Shown one piece after another: positions 54,638 to 64,000 of a stretch of 64,000 nucleotides of DNA. A program made the translations under genes and the position numbers. Position 1 is the first letter of the stretch. Every line of letters starts with the position of its first letter. The stretch is taken from contig CM034233.1 in the NCBI GenBank assembly GCA_019916065.1, positions 45,816,673 through 45,880,672 of the forward strand, in the 5' to 3' direction. This stretch comes from Vitellaria paradoxa (lineage: Eukaryota; Streptophyta; Magnoliopsida; Ericales; Sapotaceae). The notes under the pieces are model-generated. The model ran no database searches, was not told where the DNA came from, and saw only the letters and a list, made by a program, of their open reading frames with translations.

Positions 54638-54722
54638 GACTCGCTACCCTTGGGGTGTTAACCCAAGAAATGGGCAATGGTGTGATGGGTGACTTGCTAC
54701 CCTTGGGTGTTGACCCAAGAAA
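54638..54722. repeat. Tandem pair of ~32-bp repeats in the solo LTR
   Basis: GACTCGCTACCCTTGGGGTG-type unit at 54638-54670 and a second at 54691-54722. Each contains the inverted pair CTTGGG/CCCAAG and could form a small hairpin. Confidence 0.7.
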
Positions 54723-55356
54723 AGGGTGACATTAGTATTCTCCACCCCATGATTATGGTGATATGATATGATGTGATGAATATGGTAAAAGAGTCAAAAT
54801 AAAAATCGAATAACAATTTACATAAGATTTAGCTTTGATTTTAAATTGTGATATATTATCCTGGTATTATCTAGCCTGTGATTATTTAATAATGCTTTAA
54901 CAAAATGTTATTGTTATTACATATCATATATGTTGGTATTATACATCGTAGGCACAAGTAGTTGGTGCTAACGTTCCTATAAACTTTGATATAGCTGTAA
55001 ATCATTAGATGGGCCCGCTGTAGAGAATTTGTTTCCTTTTCGGTGTGTTGAGATTTTATTTCTATTCAGTTGAAATTGTAATGATATTAATTTATTTGGA
55101 GTTAGTTAGATATGGTTGGCTGTAAGGCTATAAGGTTAAGATTATTATTATTTAGTTATGTTGTGATTAGTTTTGGAGCACTATAACTTAGCTAGGCTAA
55201 GGCTGACTATTTATAATTTTATCATGTTAGTATTATAGACTATGTATAATTGCTCCAGGGTGGTAATGGCTCTGATCAGGGAATGTTTATATGTGATGCA
55301 TGTGATGTGTGATGTCATTCACTTACTCTTCGGGCCACGAGATCGGGGGCATGACA

Positions 55357-55555
55357 CTAGCTTTGCCTTGGCTACTTGTCTCTTGACACTGTGCCTAAGT
55401 TCACTTAGAGTTTAAGGCAATGTTGGCTTGAATGTTTGTGGCAAACCTCGATACTATCAATGTTGGTTATGGTTTTGTTATTGTGGCCTACTGGTGTGCT
55501 TTGTCATTATTTGCTAGGTAAGTTGGCCTGTTGGGCCCCTAATCTCATCTAGACA
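55357..55555 (-). repeat. Right LTR of gypsy B, part 2
   Basis: Continues the LTR left off at 34210; matches 29970-30145 (TGTCTCTTGA, TTAGAGTT(T)AAGGCA, GGCAAAC, GTTGGCC blocks). The end at AGACA (55551-55555) is a guess based on a TG...CA terminus. From 55556 to 55805 no feature is recognised. Confidence 0.6.
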
Positions 55556-55952
55556 GTGGGAGTTTGTTATTTGGAAGGTTGATGATCTTTTTAAGGGAAT
55601 TTTGAGCTTGTTTACAGATGGTGTGTTAGAGCGTTTGAACAATTGGATCACTTAATGCATTGAAATCTTAAAGCTTATTTTTTTTTATAATCTTTTATAC
55701 TACCAAGGTCCTTAATACATAGAAGGATGCATAAGAATTATTTAGGATTGGTTATTCACCATTCTTGAAAGAATAAACACAATATCTTGTAAGTCGAAAC
55801 ACTAATTCCACTTTTATAGTTTTTTTTTTTATCAGTAAATAAATGTATTCATGATCAAAAAAATATGTACATTGCTCTGGATATAACCATGAGTAAGATA
55901 GACCTATTGTCTTTACATTGAGTCACAACAATATCAAAAGTACACAAAAGAT

Positions 55953-58900
55953 TCATTTCCAACTAATACATCTATGCAACTCAATCCCAGGTATACCTGG
56001 GTATAAGTAGCTTATGATTCTGTAGACTTGGACTTGAATCTTCCTTGCTACTACATTTGGTACTCTTCTTTTATCTTCATACATTATCAAATTCCTAGTT
56101 TCCCATATAGTATAGACTGCAGCAACTTGGCCAATCTTCTTAGTTTTTGAGTAAATGCCTCTTCCCCTTACTTCTTTAATCAACCATTTGATTGCTGCTT
56201 TAAGCGTATTAAGGCTCCTTGAAATTTTCAACCATTCTTTTATGGCCCTCCATACCTGCTTAACAAAATTACATTCAAAAATAGGTCTTTCACCGATTCT
56301 TCTGCTGTCTTGCATAGAACACAACACCTATCATCTACTGGCAAGTTGTCTTTAGTTCTTAGTTTTTTCTTCATTACCAGCCATAGATTGAAGGCATGCT
56401 TGGGCATGATGCTACTATCCCATACCATCTCTGTCCATATGCTTGATTGCCTTTTGACTCTGAAATAATCGTAGGCTTTCTTGATACTTAATTTCCCTTG
56501 AAGAATCCAGCTTTTTACCTACTGTTGGGCTGATTGGATGGAGCCCTCTTTGCTTTTTATTTCATCCCTAATGCCCATTAGCGGTTTTGTCAGAGGAGAG
56601 TCCAGCTTCTGTATTTGGTACTCCCATAGGAAGGACCTTTTGAAGTAAAAATGATGAATCCATTGAACTCACAAAGAATCCCTCTTGGAGTGAAAATCTC
56701 ATATAGCTTTAGAAAGCAAAGCCTTGTTCCATGTTTTGAGGCATTTCAATCCCAACCCTCCTTCTACTTTTGGTAGACATACCACATTCCAATTGACAAG
56801 TGGTTTCTTCTGTAAAAAGCTCCTCCCTCCCCATAGAAAGTTCCTGCATAGGCTGGTAACTTTATGCCTTACTGCATCTGGGATTAGAAGTATGGACAGC
56901 CAAAAGCATTCTACTCCTTGCAATACAGATCTTACCAATTCAGTTCTTCCAGCATAAGATAGTGAGTTCCTAGCCCAAGTACTTATGTAATCTGCCAGCT
57001 TGTTCACAAAGGGACTATATTGTGCTATAATCAACCTTGATGCAACTAATGGAATGCCTAGGTATCTAAAAGGAAATTTGCCACTTTTTAGACCTGTCAC
57101 CATCTTCATTTCCTCCAATACCTCCCTGCTAACACCTATTGTATAAAGGTTAGACTTTCCAGGTTAGCTTTTAAACCTAAACTATCCCTAAAATCCTTAA
57201 GCTTGTCCATAATTAGTGTTATGGAGTGAACATCTCCTTTGGCAAATAAGATTAGATCATCAGCAAAGGCCAAATGACTTAACCCCAGCACCTTACATTT
57301 AGGGTGAAAATTAAAGTCCTTATTACTTCTTAGTCTTGCCAGGCTCCTAGATAAATATTCTATGCAAAGCACAAATATGGATGGGGAGAGAGGATCACCC
57401 TGCCTTAATCCTCTTTGGCCTTTAAAAAATCCGTGTAATGAGCCATTGATAGACATTGAGAATGAAGTGGTGGTGATACATTGCATTATCCATCCCACAT
57501 AGACATCCAGCATCCTAAAGGCTTTGAGGAGCTCTTCTATGAATCCCCAATCAATTGTGTCATAAGCTTTCCTCAAATCTATCTTCAGCATACATCTAGG
57601 GGATATTCTTTTCCATGTGTAAAGCCTTAGCAAAAAATTTGGACAAAAAAAAAATGTTTTCCACCATACTCCTCCTTGGAATGAAAGTAGACTGAGCCTT
57701 ATCACTAACTCCTCCAGAATTGGGGTAATTCTTGCATTTAAGATCTTTGCAATTACTTTGTACACCATATTGCAATATGAAATTGGTTTGAACTCCCCCA
57801 CCTTAGAGGCCTTGATAGTTTTAGGAATTAAGGCTATGAGAGTCTGGTTGATCTGCTTAAGAAGCTGACCAGAATTGAAAAATTCCAAGACAACTTGACA
57901 GAAATCTTCTCCTACTACACTCTAAGCCTTCTTGAACAAGCCTGGGGAATAACCATCAGGTCCTGGAGCTTTGTCCTCACCTATAGAAAAAAGTGCTTCC
58001 TTGATTTCTTCATTGGTGACTGGTTGGATCAGTCTGCTGGCTTGATTTTCATTCACCAACTTGCCTTCTCCAATGACATTCTTTTCCAGCTGGTTTCTAT
58101 TCTCCTTGCTACCTAACAGTTTTTGGTAGTACTCCACAAAAGCATTATTAACCTGTTGCTGAGAAGTTATGATAGCCCCATTCTCAAGTGTTATGGCCAC
58201 AATTTGATTCCTCCCTCTGTTTCTCTTGATCAGTTCATGGAAGTACTTGGTCCCTCTGTCACTACTCTTTAGGTACTTTGCTTTGGCCAAGTGAGCACAG
58301 AAGCTCCTATCTGCTTCATCTAATCTCATTGCCTTCTTCTTCATGCCTACCATCTGTTCCTATAATTCAGAGTTGTTAGGATCATCATGTAATACCTATT
58401 GCAGCCTTAATAATTTTGTCTCTACTGCTTCTGCTTCGGCTGCAATATGGGCAAAGTGCTTCTTGTTTAACTCCTTGAGTGGTGCCTTAAGAGCTTGGAG
58501 TTTCTTACAAAGTATAAACATCTTGCTTTCTCTGAAGTGCTTACTCTAGGTCTGCTCCATTGTAGCCATAAAATCTTCGTGATTGGTCCACATATTGAAG
58601 AACTTAAATGGTCTTGTAGCTGCCTGAGCCTCTTTAAACACAGTGACTATGCAATGAGAATGGTTAGAATGTAATCTTGGTAGTCCAAATTTGGCAAAGG
58701 CTCTCGTTTCCTATTGCTTCCACCTGTCATTAACCATAGCCTTGTCTAATTTGTTCCAAGTTGAATTATTAGTCCAGGTTAGGAATGAGCCAGAGAATCT
58801 TAGGTCTGTGAACCCAATGGTCCTACAACATTATATGAAATCTCTTATTTCATAGTTTGTAACTGGTCTGCCATTTTTTCTTTCATCATACTCCAGTAAG

Positions 58901-59310
58901 TTGTTAAAATCTCCCATAATCAGCCAAGGGAGATTCATTGTTTCATTAAATTGATACTAGTTATCCCATAATGATCTTCTACCCATTATGGAATTACAGG
59001 CATAAACAAAGCTAAGTACGAACTTATTTGAAGTTGTTAGACAGGTAGCATGGCAGTGAATTACTTGCTCCGAGCTATCTACCACCTCCAAAAGTACCTT
59101 AGATGGGTTCCAAAAGATCAAAACCCTTCCAACTGGGTGCTGCTAAAAGTTATCTGCACTCTTCCACTTTACAAATTTCTTCTTAACAGCCTCCTGTGCT
59201 TTACTTTGCTTTAGCTATGTGTCTAATATTCCCATAACATCTACTTTATTCCTCCTTAGGTATTTCCTTGTGTTTCAAGGGATTATTGAAGCCCTTAATG
59301 TTCCAACTTG
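55953..59310 (-). pseudogene. LINE C ORF2: endonuclease, reverse transcriptase, zf-RVT
   Basis: The endonuclease is at about 59300-58400 but badly broken. The linker (RDRGTKYFHELIKRNRGRNQ-like) and start of the reverse transcriptase are at 58353-57922 (APGPDGYSPGLFKKA). The 250-codon frame at 57888-57136 holds the RT core with FADDLILFAKGD, the family-typical box; then FRYLGIPLVASRL, the zinc region CCVLCKTAEESVKDLF and IWETRNLIMYEDK. Breaks near 58354, 57905, 57130, 56690, 56430 and 56250. Confidence 0.87.
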
Positions 59311-59319
59311 ATATGTTCA

Positions 59320-60839
59320 TTGAGAGGGGTTTTTAGGGGAGTCACCCCCTTACTTGCGCTAAAGTCAACAATTTGTTGATTTTTTTTCTTTCTTCTTGGT
59401 TTTGTGCTTATTTTTATGCTTTCCATTCAATATCATTCCTTCTATTACTACACTATCTGGTCTTGTTGGGGCCTCAGCAACTTGCTTTATTTTATCCTTT
59501 GTAGGTTCCACTCTCAAAGATTCATCTACTTTCTGGTTCACTATCCTCATGTTACCATGATTCCTTTGTGCAATGTCTACCCTATCAGGAACTACTATTT
59601 TACTAGCCTTATTCCCCCCCTTTTGCAAGTTGATCCTCTGTGCTTCCTGAGCAGTGGAACTTTGTCCTTGCTACTCAAGAGTTGCTAAAGTTTCCTACTC
59701 CTTTGTGACATCTGCCATAGGCTGATTAACCTCTGGTGGCTCAAGCTAATTCTGTAGTCTTCCTCTTCCTGCTTCCTCAACCCTTTTGTCACTTGTGTTG
59801 GTGTTCTTTTTACCTTTGCTCAGGTAAGTTTCCCTACTTTTGCACACCTCTATAGAATGCCCTACTCTTTTACATTGTGAGCATTGTGTACCTCCTGCAC
59901 CATGTAGTCTCCATTGGGTAATACCAAGTCTATATGCCTTACCACTTCTTTAGAAACATCCACCTCTACCAGAGCTCTAGTATAGGAAACTTTAGCTTTG
60001 TTGGACATTAACTAATCAGCATATACTGGCTTCCCTCTCTTGGAGCACAACCAGCTAAGGGGCATTTTTGTCCATAGTTCCAATGGGAGGTTCCTAAACT
60101 ACACCCACAATAGAAATTTGCAGAGAACTTCATTGTCAAATTTGAAGAACTTTGGCATAATTTTCAGCATGAGGGGTCTGCCAAAGGCCATATAAGTTCC
60201 TTCTTGCAGTACCTTCAGTTGGTCTTTCTTATTTCCAAACTTGAAAATTATCCATCCACTGTTGTGAAAATGAATTGATACCTGCACTTTCCAAGTGGAA
60301 ATGATTCGTTGCAGTGCCATCTTGCCTGGGAATTTACCAGCAAAGTAGCCTACTAAGCACTAATTCCACCCAAACTGTTCTTCCTCCATATCAGTCTCTA
60401 GAATCTGCACAGGGCCTTCATCTGAGGTCATCTGTTACAGTTTAGTACCATTGTTGGCTTGCCTGTTGCCTACAAATAAACTGGCAAAGGTTGGCTTAGC
60501 CCTTGTTTTCACTGTCTTCTTTTCCATTGCTCCACTAACAGTAGGTGCTGTTTTGGGAACTATAGAAATAGCATCACCATCAAAGCTTGTTTGAGCTTCT
60601 AATTCTTCCCCTATGTCCTCTTCCCCTAGCGATTTGGACACTGAGTCTAATTTAGTTTTATACTCTAAAATTTCATCCTCAACTTTTGGTCCCCAGTTGC
60701 GCCGATTCTTCTTCATCTCCATAGCTTGATTGTTCTTGTCAATTTCCTCATCTGTTATCTCCAACCCAGCATGTTGCTTAGTCTTCAGTAGCTTGTTTAA
60801 GTTTGCTTTTGTTCGTTGTTTCTTCTTTCCTTCACCCAT
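59320..60839 (-). pseudogene. LINE C ORF1: DUF4283-type protein
   Basis: Starts MGEGKKKQRTKANLNKLLKT at 60839; an in-frame ATG seven codons upstream exists but the MG(K/E) start is shared with copies A and B. Then an acidic N-terminal region, KPTFASLFVGNRQANNGTKL, the DUF4283 domain (QRIISTWKVQVSIHFHNSGW), an intact zinc knuckle CSQCKRVGHSIEVC near 59870 and a lysine-rich tail (KHKNKHKTKKKEKK) at about 59370. Stops near 60433, 60360 and 60098. Confidence 0.78.
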
Positions 60840-61240
60840 CATCAGAAATTCAAACTTCATAGCAAAAAGTATTATTCATTGAGGAGCAGATTTTGCTAAT
60901 CACAGCTTCTGTTCCTTTAATCTCAATTGTTGGCCCTAATAGCTTGATTAACTAGTGACAACAACACTAAAAATTACAGAAATTTACTTCAAATCACCTG
61001 ATTGAAGGAAAAGATCTCATCCCAGCAAGCCCACACAGCTGGAATTCAAATAATCTGCCCAGAAAACACTATAGCACTCTACCCTACTATTGAAGCAGCC
61101 ACAATCACTGAGAAAGAAGATGGAAATCAGTTCACAATAGTCAATAATGGCTTTAGGCAGCTAAGATTCTCAAGAAATGGTGATCTCCATGGAACCCAAG
61201 CCGAGAGCTTCTCTCTCTACCAAATCGTTCCACTTTTACA

Positions 61241-62072
61241 ATTCTTGATTAGAGACAAGTTTGTCGTATTCTTGAACATTAGTACATTACCAAACCACAT
61301 AAAATTCATGTTTTTTGTGAGTTCTTTGATTTATTTTATTATTCTTCTTGTCTATATTAATTATAACTACAAAGGTTTAATCCAAATTTTAAAACACCAA
61401 CTCCTAATAAAAATAAAACTAAAAAGAAAAGAAGATAAAATGGGAAATATTATTCTACTATTGCTATGCTGGATTGCCAATAAGAACGAGAAAGCGTACA
61501 GGAAGAGGGACAGACATAGTAAAGGAATTTTAATATTTGGTATGTTAAACAATTAGAATGAGAATTCTTTTTACTAGTATTTTGTGTGCATGAATATAAT
61601 TGAGAATGAAGTAAAAATATGAGATAAAAAACTAAATTACTTTTTCTTTTAAAAATAATATTAATTAATAAGGACAATTTTATCAATTCATGCCTTAGGA
61701 AGAGTTTAATTATTTGTAAAAATTTTGAATAATATATTAGACCTCAGGACCTTTTATTTTTGTAGGTTGAGAAAGAGAAACATTCTAGTTTCTTGGTGAA
61801 AAAACAATCAAATATAAAAATTCCTGTTAACCCAAAAATTCATATTGTAGTTCTTAAAGCATATGGGTAACTAAACATAACGTAGAGGAATTAGTCAGCA
61901 AAAAATATGTCACTGAAAATGACAATTATATAATTAAGACATATTTTGATGGGTGTTTTAATTTAAGGTGATAAATCGATCACAAGTATCCACTTCTTTT
62001 TTAATAACATTTTTTTTAATAATATAGCATAATTCAAGATGAAAGTGGAAATCATAAATAATTAGGAGATAA
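61241..62072. other. Non-coding spacer between LINE C and a copia LTR
   Basis: AT-rich sequence without recognised genes or repeats. The reading frame over 61002-61556 starts inside the LINE leader and has no family features. Confidence 0.5.
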
Positions 62073-62616
62073 TGTTAGAAATTGAATCATACTGAAACCC
62101 ATATACAAATTCTAAATGCAAACATTCTAGAATAAAATACCAAAATTCCTAGGATGTACATCATGCCAGATTATTAAGAATTTATGGATTCGGGTGAGAT
62201 ACCTAGATTCATTAGGAACGATCGCCCAGTGTTGCAGAAATATTATGACAATTGATCATGAACATATGAGTACAAATGAAGGGGTGGTTTATGATCTTCC
62301 TCGACTAAATTGCCTAAGTTCCAGTATGGGACCATCGTTTCTCTTTCAGATGGGAAAAAAGAAACTATATTATGATTTGACGTATTGAGGATCATAACCA
62401 TAAGGATCTTTATATATCATTCAATTAGGGTTCCCATAATCCCCTAATTAGGATAAAATTTGGTAACCACTCAATTAGCCTATATCAATTCGAGCAGTCT
62501 ATGGGCTTACCAAAATTAGACCACTTAATTTCAGCCCATTAAATTAAATAGCTAATATAATTGAATAGGAAAAGATATGTTGACCAATTTAGTATAGGAA
62601 ATGTGATGTCCTAACA
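62073..62616 (-). repeat. 3' LTR of the copia element
   Basis: 544 bp with inverted termini TGTTAG (62073) and CTAACA (62616). The partner LTR is outside the window, so the left boundary rests on the terminal hexamer alone. Confidence 0.6.
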
Positions 62617-62627
62617 ATCTCCTACTT
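62617..62627 (-). promoter_or_regulatory. Polypurine tract of the copia element
   Basis: The minus strand reads AAGTAGGAGAT directly before TGTTAGGACATC, the usual copia layout. Confidence 0.6.
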
Positions 62628-63066
62628 AGTCTACATATTATTCCTGAAACAATTATATCACAAAATTCTTTAGGCGTGCATCTATATGCTATTTATCCTT
62701 AAACTTCTCCTTAAACAATCTGGTCCATCTCATATATTAGTAATAGAACCACCACGGCTTTTATCACAATACAGCTGTGACTAAACCACGACGATCACCA
62801 TTCTAATACACTCAATGACATAGATAAAATATGGATGAGTGGCATGGAAATTACATGTAATGTGATCTCAGACATTCCTATTTCCATCTGTTCCTTTTTC
62901 AGTCTTTATTGAGATCAATCCAAAATCCTCAATGTAATGCAAACATTGCACTTAAAAAACATAAATAAGTTCAAAAATAGAATCATAAACCATTAACTGT
63001 ATTCTATAGAAAACTAAACAATCTAATGTCTTAGGTAAAACATATAGAAAATAAAAATGACTCCCA

Positions 63067-64000
63067 CTAAACCAAGCTATTATCAGAAATAACACCCATA
63101 TGAGCAATGTGTTCATGAAAGACCTTAGGCTTTAAGCCCTTGGTTAATGGGCCCACTAGCATAGAATCTGTTCCTATATGTTCTACGAAAATCTACCCAT
63201 CCTGAACTCTCTCCTTAATAGCTAGAAACTTGATGTCAATGAACTTCGACTTTGTCGAGCTCCTGTTGTTGTTAAAGTAAAGCACGGCCGAGTTATTGTC
63301 ACAGTAAATCTTTAATGGCCTATCAATGCCATCTATCACATGCAAGCCAGTGACAAAGTTTCACAGCCGCATCTCGTGGTTGGACACATTATAACAAGTA
63401 ATGAATTCCACAGCCATGGTTAACAAAGTTATGAGAGTCTGCCTAACAAATTTCCATGAGATAGCTCCTTCAACCAATATAAAGATAGAGCCTAATGTGG
63501 AGCACCTACTGTCCTAGAATCTCGCAAAATGGGAGTCAGAGAACCCAATGACTTCTAAACTATCTAATCTCCAATAAGTGAGCATGTTGTCTTTTGTTCT
63601 CCTCAAATAACGCATCACGCGTTTGGCTGCCTTCCAGTGTTGCATACCTAGATCACTCAAATGTCTACCTAAAACTCCCACTATAAATGCTATGTTAGGA
63701 CGAGGATAAACTTAAGCGTACATTAGACTCCCTACTACTGGCACATAGGGAATCTTCTACATCTCTTTCCTTTTAAAATCATTAGAGACTTATCCACAAG
63801 CGTGTCTCCTATTTTACTATCTTTCATATCGAATCCACTCAGAACCTTATCGGTATAGCTCTTTTGTGACAACCCAAGGATACCTCAAGGATGATCTCTT
63901 AGTATCTAAATTCCTAATACAAAAGAAGCATCACCAATATCTTTCATCTCGAATTTCTTCATCAGAAATTTCTTCATTTCATGCAATAAGCCTTTATCGC
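63067..64000 (-). pseudogene. copia pol: reverse-transcriptase tail and RNase H
   Basis: From the right edge: LMKKFEMKDIGDASFVLGI, YTDKVLSGFDMKDSK, IPYVPVVGSLMYA, HWKAAKRVMRYLRRTKD, then RNase H with IYCDNNSAVLYFNNNRSSTK and the C-terminal motif FVEHIGTDSMLVGPLTKGL, stop at 63067-63069. Several in-frame stops (for example after VLGI, MYA and ARF) and one frameshift near 63760 show decay. Typical copia C-terminal order; about 300 codons visible. Confidence 0.85.

Larger units (their letters stand above)
34211..55356. mobile_element. Solo LTR (about 2.6 kb) of another gypsy family, split by the Athila element
   Basis: Left part 34211-34398 begins TGTAATGACTC; right part 52967-55356 ends GGGGGCATGACA, giving TG...CA termini with inverted TGT/ACA ends. 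The flanks are CTAGT (34206-34210) and CTAGC (55357-55361), a 4-of-5 target duplication. Gypsy B LTR sequence continues across the gap on both sides, which supports a clean insertion. No internal coding sequence of its own was found, hence solo LTR. Total length without the Athila insert is about 2,578 bp. Confidence 0.6.
23998..55555 (-). mobile_element. Outer Ty3/gypsy element B (chromovirus-like), with nested insertions
   Basis: Direct repeats at 23998-24416 and 33787-34210 share about 400 bp (for example CTTATAAAAGATTGAA(C) and CTGCCCACCCAAACT-type blocks) and are LTR copies. The left LTR is interrupted by LINE B and resumes at 29970-30145; the right LTR is interrupted by a solo LTR and resumes at 55357. 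Internal pol fragments on the minus strand run from 33786 to 30146. The inner LTR end at 33787 reads ...TATCA on the minus strand. The left pol-LTR junction is a deletion inside integrase. The outer right end is uncertain, 55555 being the last convincing base. Confidence 0.65.
55819..61227 (-). mobile_element. L1-like LINE, copy C
   Basis: Poly-T from 55820 is the poly-A tail. Target duplication TTCCACTTTTATA (55806-55818) and TTCCACTTTTACA (61228-61240), 12 of 13 matching. Same 3' signature and 5' leader (GCCGAGAG(C/T)TTCTCTCTCTA) as copy A. It retains the most intact reverse-transcriptase box of the three copies and probably inserted last. Confidence 0.85.
62073..64000 (-). mobile_element. 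Ty1/copia retrotransposon, 3' part
   Basis: Reads right to left: end of reverse transcriptase and RNase H (64000-63067), a short untranslated region, polypurine tract and 3' LTR (62073-62616). The rest lies beyond the right edge. Confidence 0.82.

Noticed and set aside
53040..55356. A separate LTR starting at TGTCACGTCC (53040) and ending at 55356
   Set aside because: The flanks (CTACT and CTAGC) match poorly, while starting the same LTR at 34211 and removing the Athila insert gives CTAGT/CTAGC and restores the gypsy B LTR on both sides.
61002..61556. 184-codon ORF at the 5' edge of LINE C
   Set aside because: It runs from antisense LINE leader into AT-rich flank across the target duplication and shows no family features.

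Overview
The window reads as nuclear DNA of a flowering plant, most likely a dicot. The introns are GT-AG, non-coding DNA is AT-rich, two genes are recognisably plant genes, and over half of the sequence is plant-type transposable elements. The species cannot be named from the sequence.

Region 1 (1-5508). A decayed Ty3/gypsy element on the minus strand (LTR 2616-2950, gag-protease running off the left edge) lies directly upstream of the last three exons of a plus-strand APC-family amino-acid transporter similar to plant BAT1. The first ~190-200 residues of the transporter are not in the window.

Region 2 (5509-18024). A complete gene for PAD4, the EDS1-family lipase-like immune regulator, sits on the minus strand, tail to tail with the transporter. 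Four exons at 17477-17499, 16929-17280, 8056-8784 and 6075-6887 join in frame to 638 residues. Intron 2 is 8,144 bp and appears to have grown by insertion of short TTA-flanked elements (MITEs), microsatellites and a striking 16-G run.

Region 3 (18025-62072). A transposon pile-up. Three minus-strand LINEs of one L1-like family lie at 18025-23724, 24417-29969 and 55819-61227. Between them is a four-level nest. A chromovirus-like gypsy element (about 23998-55555) has its right LTR split by a long solo LTR (34211-55356, flanks CTAGT/CTAGC). That LTR is split by an Athila-type element (34399-52961, target duplication AGCTG on both sides), which in turn carries a hAT transposon (42279-47059). The left LTR of the outer element is itself split by the second LINE. 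All protein-coding parts carry stops or frameshifts, so nothing here looks autonomous.

Region 4 (62073-64000). The 3' LTR and the end of pol (reverse transcriptase tail and RNase H) of a minus-strand Ty1/copia element run off the right edge.

The most unusual items are the giant MITE-filled PAD4 intron, the nested element stack, a 39-nt hairpin repeated in the Athila LTRs and again between its pol and third ORF, and a small fourth ORF in that element.
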